Notes: generated from the letters alone by a model not told the origin. Shown: positions 1-7,960, counted from the stretch's first letter. The stretch: 64,000 bases of DNA from an uncultured Hyphomonadaceae bacterium (GCA_913057945.1 CAJXOF010000001.1:360388-424387); one strand, 5' to 3'. A program made the numbers and translations.

Positions 1-193
1 CATGCCGCCGCTTTTCGTGCTCGGCACGGACGGTGATGCGGAACTGGTGAACTACCGTGTGCGCGGCAATTATTATGTCGTGGACCGGCTGTTCCGTGCG
101 GCCGAGTTGCGCCTCGGCGAGCGGAACCAGACCGTGGTGCGAATCTCACGCAACGAGCGGCGCTCGCCGCTGGCTGGCCTGTTCGGGAACTGA
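1..193 (+). CDS. trbG: TrbG/VirB9-family conjugal transfer protein, C-terminal end only
   Basis: Only the last 63 or so residues are inside the window; the 5' part is cut off by the window edge. The visible part reads LFVLGTDGDAELVNYRVRG and then YYVVDRLFRAAELRLG, which matches the C-terminal beta-sandwich of TrbG/VirB9 proteins that form part of the outer-membrane core complex of type IV secretion channels. The methionine at base 2 is internal, not the start. The stop is 4 bases before trbI, so the two are co-translated members of the trb operon. Confidence 0.85.
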   Translation, partial: MPPLFVLGTDGDAELVNYRVRGNYYVVDRLFRAAELRLGERNQTVVRISRNERRSPLAGLFGN

Positions 194-197
194 GCCG

Positions 198-1475
198 ATG
201 TCCGAGCCCATTCCCTTCGACGAACATGCCGAGCGGCTGAAGATCCGCTCCAGCCCGAAGCCGGTGACGCGGATCAATCGCAAAGTATTGATGGTCGGCG
301 CAGGCCTCGGCGTGCTCGCCCTGTTCGCAGCCATGAGCGTTGCCCTCAAACCGCCAACCGCTATCGATCCGGATGCCCGTCGCGAGCTCTACAACACGAC
401 GAACACGCGCAAGCCCGAAGGTCTCTCAACGCTTCCGACCAGCTATAGCGACATCACATCCGTCGAGGACCGCGTCACGCGTCTTGGCCCACCGCTTTCG
501 GGCGATCTCGGCGCGACCATGCTGCGCGCCGAACGCGAGCTCGGTATCGAACCGGAATATGTGACCCGGTTCGAGGATGACTTTCGCCCGAACCCAGCCG
601 ACGAGGCCGAACGTGCAAGGCGCATGCGCGAGGCCGCCCTTGCCGATGAAGCCGCCCGCGCACCGGTCTTTTTCCGACTCGATTCTCAGAGCGGCACGGC
701 AAGCACCACCGACACCCGTCCTGCTTATCGAGACCCCGCGCTTGATCTGGGTTCTGAGCTTCTGGCGCTCGCCGCTCTGCCGCAAGGCGCACGGTCCGCT
801 TTCGGACAGCCTATCGATACAAATCTCCAGTCCCGCAAGCTCGCCTTTACGAGCGAAGGACCAGCAAGCGACATCTACAATCCACACGGCGTGGAAGACC
901 CTGCCTCGCCGTATCAGGTCATGGCTGGCACGCTCATTCCGGCTTCAATGGTCACGGGCATCAACTCAGACCTGCCGGGCACGATCGTCGCGCAGCTCAC
1001 CCAGCCCGTCTATGACACCGTCACCGGCCAATACCTCCTCATCCCGCAGGGCTCGCGCCTGATCGGGCGCTACCAGTCGGAAGTCTCTTTCGGGCAGGAC
1101 CGCGCACTCGTGACCTGGGACCGGATCATCTTCCCGGACGGGTCGTCGATTGTGATTTCCGCGCCAGGCGCTGATGCGCAAGGCTTTGCGGGTCTCTCGG
1201 ATCGAACCGATCATCATTGGGACCGCGTGTTCATCGCAGCAGGCCTCGCCACCATTCTCGGCGTCGGCGCAGAACTCGGTGCAGACGGTGACGGCGATCT
1301 CGAACGCGCGATCCGACGCGGCACGACCGACACCGTCAACCAGGCCGGCCAGCGCGTCGTCGAACGCAACCTTGGCATTCAGCCGACGGTCCGTGTGCGG
1401 CCGGGCTGGCCCGTGCGCGTGGTCGTCACCCGCGACCTCATCCTCAGACCCCATCCACAAGGAACAAGCAGATGA
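198..1475 (+). CDS. trbI: TrbI/VirB10-family conjugal transfer protein
   Basis: TrbI bridges the inner and outer membranes in the conjugative type IV secretion channel. The 425-residue protein has a short cytoplasmic N-terminus, one membrane helix at about residues 32-52 (MVGAGLGVLALFAAMSVAL), a long periplasmic linker, and the conserved VirB10 beta-barrel domain. That domain is marked by AGTLIPASMVTGINSDLPG, IPQGSRLIGRY and a helix (FIAAGLATILGVGAEL) matching the antenna region. The ATG at 198 was chosen over an upstream frame extension because it follows the trbG stop by 4 bases and gives the normal N-terminus. Its stop overlaps the next start (ATGA). Confidence 0.93.
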   Translation: MSEPIPFDEHAERLKIRSSPKPVTRINRKVLMVGAGLGVLALFAAMSVALKPPTAIDPDARRELYNTTNTRKPEGLSTLPTSYSDITSVEDRVTRLGPPLSGDLGATMLRAERELGIEPEYVTRFEDDFRPNPADEAERARRMREAALADEAARAPVFFRLDSQSGTASTTDTRPAYRDPALDLGSELLALAALPQGARSAFGQPIDTNLQSRKLAFTSEGPASDIYNPHGVEDPASPYQVMAGTLIPASMVTGINSDLPGTIVAQLTQPVYDTVTGQYLLIPQGSRLIGRYQSEVSFGQDRALVTWDRIIFPDGSSIVISAPGADAQGFAGLSDRTDHHWDRVFIAAGLATILGVGAELGADGDGDLERAIRRGTTDTVNQAGQRVVERNLGIQPTVRVRPGWPVRVVVTRDLILRPHPQGTSR

Positions 1476-1708
1476 CCCTACGCCTTGGACAGTTACCCGA
1501 TCGCACCCCGGTGCGTATGAGCCTCTCGGTCGATCCCGACCTCGCCAGCGCCCTCAGCGACTATGCCGAAATCTACCGGCAAACCTATGGCGCGGAGGAA
1601 AAGCCCGAAGCGCTCATCCCCGCCATGATCGAAAGCTTCCTGGCGTCAGATGCCGGGTTCAAACGGGCGCGCCGCGCCCTTCATTCCAACGCCAGCAAAG
1701 GAGACTAA
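1472..1708 (+). CDS. DUF2274 family protein
   Basis: This 78-residue protein overlaps the end of trbI by 4 bases. Proteins with the DUF2274 pattern (RLGQLPDRTPVRMSLSVDPDLASALSDYA near the N-terminus, here in two pieces, and an Ala/Glu-rich middle) are regularly encoded directly behind trbI in conjugative elements. The N-terminal strand followed by two helices is compatible with a small ribbon-helix-helix-like DNA-binding protein, but that fold is an inference. No catalytic motif is visible. Position and translational coupling suggest a role in, or regulation of, mating-pore expression. Confidence 0.8.
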   Translation: MTLRLGQLPDRTPVRMSLSVDPDLASALSDYAEIYRQTYGAEEKPEALIPAMIESFLASDAGFKRARRALHSNASKGD

Positions 1709-1711
1709 CCC

Positions 1712-2026
1712 ATGGCGCAGATCGGCACGTTCACCCTGAAAGATGGCAGCTATACCGGCACCATCCGTACCATGACCATCAACGTCAAAGCACAGCTTGT
1801 CCCGAACAGTGACAAGGCATCAGATGGCGCACCCGACTTCCGGCTCTATGCCGGCGGGGCCGAACTCGGTGCGGCCTGGCGTCAGGAAAGCAAGGACGGC
1901 GAAACCCCGTACCTCGCCGTCAAGCTCGACGATCCAAGCTTTGCCAGCCCCGTGCGCGCCGCCTTCTTCGAGAATGAAAAGGACGGCACCGGCGTCATGG
2001 TCTGGAACCGGACGAAGACCAACTAG
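1712..2026 (+). CDS. DUF736 family protein
   Basis: This 104-residue protein begins MAQIGTFTLKDGSYTGTIRT and continues with an all-beta pattern (AQLVPN, PDFRLYAGGAELGAAW, YLAVKLDDPSF), the hallmark of DUF736. The family is common on conjugative elements and plasmids of alpha- and betaproteobacteria. Its biochemical function is not known to me. It starts 3 bases after the DUF2274 stop, with a GGAG ribosome-binding site inside the end of that gene, so it belongs to the same transcript. It is most simply read as an element maintenance or transfer accessory gene. Confidence 0.85.
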   Translation: MAQIGTFTLKDGSYTGTIRTMTINVKAQLVPNSDKASDGAPDFRLYAGGAELGAAWRQESKDGETPYLAVKLDDPSFASPVRAAFFENEKDGTGVMVWNRTKTN

Positions 2027-2045
2027 CAAAGGGTCTGGCGCCCCA

Positions 2046-2243
2046 ATGAGCCTCAGCCTGCATGATCTTGAAAAAGGCCGCCGCATTGCGGCGCTCGTCG
2101 TGCGCCATTGCGGTGAGAAGTATTTTCCCCTGTTCGACCGGTTCGACCGGGAAGTCCGCGAGCGGGCCTCGGCGGCCGACCGGATCGAGGACGCCATCGG
2201 CGCGAACATGCCCGCTCGGCCGAGAAAGCGAGGGCGCTCTTGA
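2046..2243 (+). CDS. Small conserved protein of unknown function in the element
   Basis: This frame encodes 65 residues starting MSLSLHDLEKGRRIAALVVR, with a charged, mostly helical sequence and a basic C-terminal tail (ARPRKRGRS). A longer frame runs upstream, but it overlaps the DUF736 gene; the ATG at 2046, 19 bases after the DUF736 stop, gives the compact protein. I do not recognise a named family, although short proteins of this type recur next to DUF736 genes. The basic tail could contact nucleic acid; that is inference. The next promoter's -35 box overlaps its stop codon. Confidence 0.6.
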   Translation: MSLSLHDLEKGRRIAALVVRHCGEKYFPLFDRFDREVRERASAADRIEDAIGANMPARPRKRGRS

Positions 2244-2268
2244 TTTCCTCAGAAAGAACCGCTATATA
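2240..2268 (+). promoter_or_regulatory. Candidate sigma-70 promoter for the antitoxin-toxin pair
   Basis: TTGATT at 2240-2245 and TATATA at 2263-2268 are separated by exactly 17 bases. They sit 26 bases upstream of the antitoxin ATG, with a purine-rich AAAGGA ribosome-binding site in between. The -35 box overlaps the stop codon of the preceding gene, so the pair can be transcribed separately from the trb operon. Antitoxins of this type commonly repress their own promoter. Confidence 0.6.
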
Positions 2269-2293
2269 TCCCTTCAGTGGAAAGGATCGCTCA

Positions 2294-2671
2294 ATGTCCC
2301 AAACAGCAGCCATCGACGCACAGGAACGGGCACGGGTGATGACCATGGCCGTGGTCCGGGCCGCTGAAAAGCTTGGTCTTTCCGGGAAGGACATGGCCCT
2401 GATTTTGGGGGTTTCGGAACCGACCGTGTCGCGGATGCGCAAGGATGAGTTCCGGCTGGAGGAAGGCACCAAGCCGTTTGAACTGGGAGCGCTGTTCGTT
2501 CGCCTGTTCCGGTCGCTTGATGCGATCACCGGCGGCGACGGCAAGGTGGCCAACGCCTGGCTACGCAATGAAAACCGGGCGCTTGGCGGTCGTCCACTCG
2601 ATCAGATCAAGACGATTACAGGACTGACCCATGGCCTTGCCTATCTGGATTCCAGACGCGCTCCGCTCTGA
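2294..2671 (+). CDS. Xre/MbcA/ParS-type antitoxin (DUF2384)
   Basis: This is the antitoxin partner of the RES toxin that follows. The 125-residue protein has an N-terminal helix-turn-helix region (about residues 25-60, GKDMALILGVSEPTVSRMR) and a C-terminal DUF2384 toxin-binding domain (about 70-125) with the usual WLRNENRALGGRPLDQI and a terminal YLDSRR. The ATG at 2294 was chosen because a ribosome-binding site lies just upstream and the longer frame would start inside the promoter. Its 3' end overlaps the toxin gene by 41 bases in another frame, which couples translation of the pair. Autoregulation through the N-terminal DNA-binding domain is expected from the family. Confidence 0.88.
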   Translation: MSQTAAIDAQERARVMTMAVVRAAEKLGLSGKDMALILGVSEPTVSRMRKDEFRLEEGTKPFELGALFVRLFRSLDAITGGDGKVANAWLRNENRALGGRPLDQIKTITGLTHGLAYLDSRRAPL

Positions 2672-3413
2672 GCGGCAAGGCGTATCCCGCGTTTTCTGGC
2701 GCTGCGTGGAGGCGCAACACATCGTCTCCACGCTTCAGCTTGTTGATACGCTGGATGAGCAGCGTATTCTCGAAGACATGCTCGAAGAAACAAAGCCGCC
2801 TGTACCCCCCGACTGCGCAGGGCTCCACTATCTCTACATGACGCCGTTCCGCTACGGCCTCTATCCGAACGGCTCGCGGTTCCGCCGCGCCGGACCGACG
2901 CCCGGCGTCTATTATGTGTCCGAAGAACCGGCGACAGCGATCATCGAAACCGCGTTTCATTTGCTGCTCTTCTACGCAGACTCTCCGGGCACGCCATTTC
3001 CGGCGCAGCCGAGCGAGCACACCGCATTCGACGTGCCGGTCCGCACCGACGCAGCCATAGATCTCATGTCAAAGCCATTTAGCGACGCTGCCAACCTCTG
3101 GACGCATCCAAACGACTACGAAGCGTGCCAGCAACTCGAAGAAGCTGCGCGTGCGGAGAGTATCGGGCTGATCCGCTATGCGTCAGTGCGCGATCCCGAG
3201 CACCGGCCAAATGCGGCTATTCTCTCCTGCGCCGCCTTCGCCGCCGCAACCCCGACACAAAACCAGACCTGGCGGCTATGGTTCAACAAGACAGGCGTGC
3301 ACACGATATGTGAGTTTCGGGGAGAAAGATTTGGTATTCCAGCGCTTGCATGGGAAACCGACGAAAGACTCAAGCGACTGTTTTCTGCAGATACCACGCA
3401 GAAAACTCCATAA
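2631..3413 (+). CDS. RES-domain toxin (NAD+-degrading)
   Basis: RES toxins deplete NAD+ by phosphorolysis or hydrolysis and stop growth when not bound by their DUF2384 antitoxin. In this 260-residue protein the conserved features are Arg24 in VFWRCVEA, the segment YGLYPNGSRFR at about 75-85, GVYYVSEEPATAIIET at about 92-107 with its Glu, and a later Ser-containing segment. The protein is longer than many RES toxins (about 150-230 residues). The start lies inside the antitoxin gene. It is immediately upstream of a second NAD+-consuming system (TIR-APAZ/Argonaute), so this element carries two unrelated NAD+-depleting activities side by side. Confidence 0.88.
   Translation: MALPIWIPDALRSERQGVSRVFWRCVEAQHIVSTLQLVDTLDEQRILEDMLEETKPPVPPDCAGLHYLYMTPFRYGLYPNGSRFRRAGPTPGVYYVSEEPATAIIETAFHLLLFYADSPGTPFPAQPSEHTAFDVPVRTDAAIDLMSKPFSDAANLWTHPNDYEACQQLEEAARAESIGLIRYASVRDPEHRPNAAILSCAAFAAATPTQNQTWRLWFNKTGVHTICEFRGERFGIPALAWETDERLKRLFSADTTQKTP
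3380..3406. repeat. Perfect 9-bp inverted repeat ahead of the SPARTA cassette
   Basis: GTTTTCTGC (3380-3388) and GCAGAAAAC (3398-3406) are perfect inverted repeats separated by 9 bases. They lie in the last codons of the RES gene, 53 bases before the TIR-APAZ start. A TAAAAT box at 3411-3416 follows directly, so the dyad occupies the place of an operator or activator site of a cassette promoter. No T-run follows, so a rho-independent terminator is less likely. Confidence 0.55.
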
Positions 3414-3458
3414 AATTGAATTACATAAATAGTCGGATCCCACTGAATCGAATGCTCC

Positions 3459-4880
3459 ATGGAAAAAACACAGAATGAGCGCACTGTCCTCTTCGTCACA
3501 AAAGCGACGCCAGAGGATAATGAATTCACAGAGTGGCTCGCCCCGCGCCTTGAGGCTGCAGGATACCAGGTTTTCGCCGACATTCTGAATCTCGAAGGAG
3601 GTGAACGCTGGCGAAAAACATTGACCCGTACTTTGCAGGACCGGGCGGTAAAGCAATTGCTGATTTGCGCCGGAGATGGCTTGCATAAAAACGGCGTGCA
3701 GGAAGAAATTGGCATTGCAGCCGACGTCTCCCGCACGACCGGTGATGAAAAATTCACGATACCGCTTCGCGTTAGGAGCTTCCGCAAAGTCTTCGGCATG
3801 GGAGAACTACAGTATCTGAACTTCGAGGATAGCTATGCGGATGGTCTCGCTGATCTGTTAGAGACGCTCGAAAAGCAGAACGTCCCAAAACTCAATGAAC
3901 CTTTGATTCAGCCGCAATGGGAGCAGCACCGAAGGCGAAATGAGATCAGACTGGAAAACCGCGCCGAAACCCTGACCAGCAATTGGGTCGCGATCGAAAA
4001 CGCGCCAGACGAGATCGCTTATGTCGCGCCGACTGGACCTTGCGATCGCGACAAGCTGAAAAGGCGCGCGAACAGCTTCGCTTTTCCCACTTATCCTCAC
4101 TTATCTGGTTTCATCACCTTCGCTTCCCCCTTGGAAATGGCCGAGCATTTCGAGGGGTTCGGACCGATCAAGACGATTGCTACGAGTCGCCTTTCATCTT
4201 TCATGGAAAAGGGGTGGTCGGAACTCGACATAAAGAGTCGTGAAGCCAAAAATATTTTAGTCGCGCTATTCCGTCAGGCCTGGGAGCGACGTCTCTCTTC
4301 GATCGGGTTTCAAGAATATGGGTGGGCGAGCGGTCTCGGGCATCATGCCGCCCCCGCGCAGATTCGCATCAACGAACGCGTGGCATGGGGGCCAAAGGAA
4401 GGCAAGCGTAGGTCGGTTCTGCGGAACGTCGCAAAGGGGCGGGTTTGGTCCTACGGCGTGAGCGCAATTCCCAATCTCTATCCCTTCCCCCATTTCCGGC
4501 TCAAGGCTCGGGTTCTGTTTTCGGATATCAAGGAAAACGCTAAAGGAGATGAGGACCGTCAGGGCAGCATCATCGACGATAAGGAGAGGCAGCACCGTCA
4601 TCGGCGCAGCGACTGCAAGGGCTGGAGGAACAAGTCCTGGCACGGTCGCATGATGGCGTTTCTGGAGCTTGTGGCGGGAGGCGATTCCTATATCTCACTT
4701 CCCATCGGCGCGGGCGGCAATCTCGTCCTCAACGTAATGCCTATACAGATGATTTCACCGGTGACGACACCGATCGTCCATGACGACGAGGACGCCGAAG
4801 AAACTGATCCCTCGACTCTGGCTGGCGATTTTGACCCCGAGGATGGGGATACCTCCGATGAAGAGGAGGCGCAGAAATGA
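3459..4880 (+). CDS. TIR-APAZ protein, effector subunit of a SPARTA system
   Basis: This 473-residue protein has an N-terminal TIR domain (about residues 8-130: LFVTKATPEDNEFTEWLAPR, an ILNLEGGERW segment, and QEEIGIAAD). A C-terminal APAZ region (about 160-430) follows, which in this family docks onto a short Argonaute. Glu83 lies where TIR NADases carry their catalytic glutamate. Its stop overlaps the Argonaute start (ATGA), the standard arrangement of SPARTA pairs. In characterised SPARTA systems the complex uses guide RNA to sense invader DNA, oligomerises and degrades NAD(P)+. The last 35 residues are strongly acidic (DDEDAEETDP and later DEEE); an acidic tail of this kind is known to hold SPARTA inactive. 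The identification rests on domain pattern and context. Confidence 0.92.
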   Translation: MEKTQNERTVLFVTKATPEDNEFTEWLAPRLEAAGYQVFADILNLEGGERWRKTLTRTLQDRAVKQLLICAGDGLHKNGVQEEIGIAADVSRTTGDEKFTIPLRVRSFRKVFGMGELQYLNFEDSYADGLADLLETLEKQNVPKLNEPLIQPQWEQHRRRNEIRLENRAETLTSNWVAIENAPDEIAYVAPTGPCDRDKLKRRANSFAFPTYPHLSGFITFASPLEMAEHFEGFGPIKTIATSRLSSFMEKGWSELDIKSREAKNILVALFRQAWERRLSSIGFQEYGWASGLGHHAAPAQIRINERVAWGPKEGKRRSVLRNVAKGRVWSYGVSAIPNLYPFPHFRLKARVLFSDIKENAKGDEDRQGSIIDDKERQHRHRRSDCKGWRNKSWHGRMMAFLELVAGGDSYISLPIGAGGNLVLNVMPIQMISPVTTPIVHDDEDAEETDPSTLAGDFDPEDGDTSDEEEAQK

Positions 4881-6430
4881 AATTTGACGTCGTTACGCCG
4901 AGACTTATTCACCTCCCGGAACCAGCTCTCTCATTCGGTTTCGGTCAATCGACGGACCATCCCAAAGACGGGCTATATCTCTACGGACCCCACAAAGCGG
5001 ATGATCGCAACAAGGTCATCACCATAGGCGTCATCGGCACAACAGAGGGACTGGAATATTTCCGGCGCTGGGGGCGCAGCGTGCTCGGCGATGTGCTCGT
5101 GCCGCCCCCAAAAAAGACGGACAAGGAACATCGTCTCCATCTCAGCAATTTTCCGGGGATGCCTGCGGCCTTTGGTGTTAGCTTCGACCCCCGAGACTTC
5201 ATTGAATACGTGGTCGACGGCGACAAGATTGAGACAACCACAGCCCTGCAAAACCACCATGAAGCGGTCGCCCAGACAGTTGAAGTTTTTCTCGAACGCG
5301 TTCGCCATCATGACGAAAACGAAGAAAGACGTCCCGACGTCTGGGCGTTTGTCCTGCCAGAAATTATCTATACGCGTTGCACACGCCAGGCTCGGCGCAG
5401 CGGCGTGACTCTATCTCCTGGCGAATATGTGAAGCGTCAGAAGCAGCGCAGCAACTTGCCGCTTCTGGAAGATGTAATCGATCTTACGAAAGAAGACATC
5501 TTCGATGACGTTCCGGACTTCCATCGTCAGGCAAAAGCCAAGCTTCTGAAGCTGGGCTACACTTCGCAGCTCGTGCGGGAAACAACGCTTGCGCCGGAAG
5601 CATTCACAAATGCCCACGGCTATCCTATCCGCGGTGTCCAGGATGCAGCCACAATTGCCTGGAATCTGGCTACTGGTCTCTACTACAAAACGCAGGCCGA
5701 ACCGCCGTGGAAGATCGCTAATATGCGCGATGGCGTCTGCTATGTTGGGCTCGTCTTCAAGAACCTCCCAAATGACAGGAACAATCATGCATGCTGCGCG
5801 GCACAGATGTTTTTGTCAGAAGGCGACGGGATCGTCTTCCGTGGAGCAAATGGCCCTTGGCAAACGGAAAACGGCGAGTTCCACTTGAAGAGCACCGCCG
5901 CCCGGGATCTCATCGGCAAAGTCCTTGAGACGTATGAGGAGAAATTCGGCGCACCCCCAAAGGAACTCTTCATCCACGGGCGCGCTGGATTTTCGAGCGA
6001 AGAATGGCGCGCCTTTGAGGCAGCCGCTCCCAAGGAAACGAATATCGTCGGTGTTCGAATTAAGACGACGACCGGCCAGGTGAAGCTGTTCCGGGACGGA
6101 AAGTATCCAACCTTGCGCGGCACGGCCATGATCCTCGATCAGAATAACGCCTTCCTCTGGACATCCGGCTACGCACCGAGATTGGACACATACATTGGTC
6201 CAGAAACGCCAAACCCTCTGAACGTGACTGTACTAAAGTCATCCGGCGAAAGACCGGATATTGAAACGGTGCTGTCCGACATCTTGGCGTTGACGAAAAT
6301 CAACTACAACGCCTGCAACTACTCGGACGGCCTGCCCGTCACCATCCGATTCGCGAATAAAGTCGGTGACGTTCTGATTATGGGTAGCGCGAGAGGCGGC
6401 GGAAAGCAGCCGTTCAAATTCTATATCTGA
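4877..6430 (+). CDS. Short prokaryotic Argonaute (MID-PIWI), SPARTA subunit
   Basis: At 517 residues this has the length of short Argonautes, which consist of MID and PIWI lobes only. The MID part covers about residues 150-280, with a basic stretch KRQKQR at 186-191 and YTSQLVRETT at 228-237. The PIWI part runs from about 285 to the end. PIWI catalytic acids are missing: CYVGLVF (288-294) has no first Asp, and IHGRAGF (366-372) replaces the usual HRDG. It should therefore bind guide and target without cutting. The C-terminus ends in FKFYI, hydrophobic as in Argonautes. It is translationally coupled to TIR-APAZ upstream and followed after 12 bases by a third gene. Confidence 0.93.
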   Translation: MKFDVVTPRLIHLPEPALSFGFGQSTDHPKDGLYLYGPHKADDRNKVITIGVIGTTEGLEYFRRWGRSVLGDVLVPPPKKTDKEHRLHLSNFPGMPAAFGVSFDPRDFIEYVVDGDKIETTTALQNHHEAVAQTVEVFLERVRHHDENEERRPDVWAFVLPEIIYTRCTRQARRSGVTLSPGEYVKRQKQRSNLPLLEDVIDLTKEDIFDDVPDFHRQAKAKLLKLGYTSQLVRETTLAPEAFTNAHGYPIRGVQDAATIAWNLATGLYYKTQAEPPWKIANMRDGVCYVGLVFKNLPNDRNNHACCAAQMFLSEGDGIVFRGANGPWQTENGEFHLKSTAARDLIGKVLETYEEKFGAPPKELFIHGRAGFSSEEWRAFEAAAPKETNIVGVRIKTTTGQVKLFRDGKYPTLRGTAMILDQNNAFLWTSGYAPRLDTYIGPETPNPLNVTVLKSSGERPDIETVLSDILALTKINYNACNYSDGLPVTIRFANKVGDVLIMGSARGGGKQPFKFYI

Positions 6431-6442
6431 CGGAGAACATGA

Positions 6443-7960
6443 ATGGTCTATGTAAATGGAACCGCACATATCCGTCACGCTCAGAGCGGTCAGGTCTATG
6501 AGATTGATGCCGACATGCTCGACTTCGAAAGCGTCTCCAGTGAAGAACGCAGCATGGGACCGGAAACAGCCTATTCGGCAGTCGTTGAACATCCGGAGCT
6601 TGGGCAGCTCACCTGGTCGATTTGGGAATATCCAATAGGCGCAGAAAATTATCGCGAGACCGATGTCGGCCCGCATGAATTGCTGAACAACCTTGAGTTT
6701 GGACTGGAACACGAACCGCCAGACCCGGACGAAGACGGCGACGAAAGAATAGACGAAGAAGACCGACAGGCGCAGATAGACGCGCTGGTTGAATGGTTCT
6801 TTGAGCGTTATGAAGATCCGGCCCAGCGGCTACCCTATATCAGCGCCGAAGGCGGCTACCAATGGATTTATGGCGGCCCTTACGATGCACGCGAGGAACT
6901 GGCTGAGAACTTCCCAGACTTGCCCGACGACGTCATCGAAGCTGCTGTCGATGAAATCGAATCTGACGGATTGACGGATTGGGCACCCGTCGCAAGTGCC
7001 GAGGACTATGATCAGTATGAGGACAACGAGCCGGATGATTTAGAAGTTTCCGCAATCGCGCGCGACCTTGAAGATTTAATTCAAGGCCTTCCAGAGGCCG
7101 TTGCTGAGCCAGCGTTTGAGGTCGGCGGTGATGGCCTGATCCATATGGCGATCCCTCCTGATGCGACGACGCCGGATGCGAACAACCCTTTGCTCGATGA
7201 GTTACGTGAGGCAACGCAGGATTTACTACACGAACTCAATGGAACGAATGCGCATACGGATCTTCTGAATGCCGTGCAGCGCTATCACGCTACCATCAGC
7301 GCTGATTCGATTTCTATTTCGCAGGTTTATTCTCGCGGCATACGGCTGGCGAACGTCGGTGAGGCAACCGAAAAAGCGATCGCGCGGGACTATCTTCCGT
7401 CATTCCCGTTGAGTGTTGAGGCGCATCTGTCCTCTGTGCTGGACCTGAACCGCGCTTACATTATGGCCCACCCGGAAGGACGCAGGATCGCCGAGAATTC
7501 TGCCGCCTATCAACGGACGCCATCAGATACAGAAGCAATGCGAAGGGCCGCGGATGATTTTGCCGATGCCGTTGCCAGTGCACGAAGCCTGTTTGCCGAT
7601 GACGTCCGCGAACTCGTTGTACAGGCATCGTCGCAGATAGGGCACGGCCCCCAGCCAGGCCGGTCGAATCAGAACGCCGCACACACGTTCGGCAACCTGA
7701 CTCGGTTCATTCTAAAGCAAGTTGGGACCGCAGCCTTGTTCACAGGCGCCGCTCTCGGCGGCGCGGCAATCACGGGAAGTATTCCGGGCGGGGCGTTGGC
7801 TGCAACCGGAACCGAGTACATCAATTTATGTTGGAGCTTTTTGGTCGCAAACGCATCCGCCCTTCACGCGATTGCCGCCTCCTTTGGCGCAGACTTGTCC
7901 TGGATGTCGTCTGCTGCGCACATTCTCGAGCGACACAAAGCGCAAAAGCCTGACTCATGA
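6443..7960 (+). CDS. Unknown 505-residue protein, third gene of the SPARTA cassette
   Basis: I cannot name this protein. Residues 1-95 form a beta-rich domain (HIRHAQSGQVYEIDADMLDF, HPELGQLTWSIWEYPIG). Residues 85-110 are very acidic. Residues 115-182 carry a striking motif, EDPAQRLPYISAEGGYQW followed by IYGGPYDAREEL and DWAP, which I recall from unannotated bacterial proteins. Residues 250-400 are predicted helical. Residues 421-485 are hydrophobic with a Gly/Ala-rich stretch (ALFTGAALGGAAITG), suggesting one or two membrane helices. Translation starts at 6443 with GGAG 9 bases upstream and 12 bases after the Argonaute stop, so it is very likely co-expressed. A sensor, membrane-anchored effector or modulator of the Argonaute complex is possible; an unrelated cargo gene is the alternative. 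Confidence 0.6.
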   Translation: MVYVNGTAHIRHAQSGQVYEIDADMLDFESVSSEERSMGPETAYSAVVEHPELGQLTWSIWEYPIGAENYRETDVGPHELLNNLEFGLEHEPPDPDEDGDERIDEEDRQAQIDALVEWFFERYEDPAQRLPYISAEGGYQWIYGGPYDAREELAENFPDLPDDVIEAAVDEIESDGLTDWAPVASAEDYDQYEDNEPDDLEVSAIARDLEDLIQGLPEAVAEPAFEVGGDGLIHMAIPPDATTPDANNPLLDELREATQDLLHELNGTNAHTDLLNAVQRYHATISADSISISQVYSRGIRLANVGEATEKAIARDYLPSFPLSVEAHLSSVLDLNRAYIMAHPEGRRIAENSAAYQRTPSDTEAMRRAADDFADAVASARSLFADDVRELVVQASSQIGHGPQPGRSNQNAAHTFGNLTRFILKQVGTAALFTGAALGGAAITGSIPGGALAATGTEYINLCWSFLVANASALHAIAASFGADLSWMSSAAHILERHKAQKPDS

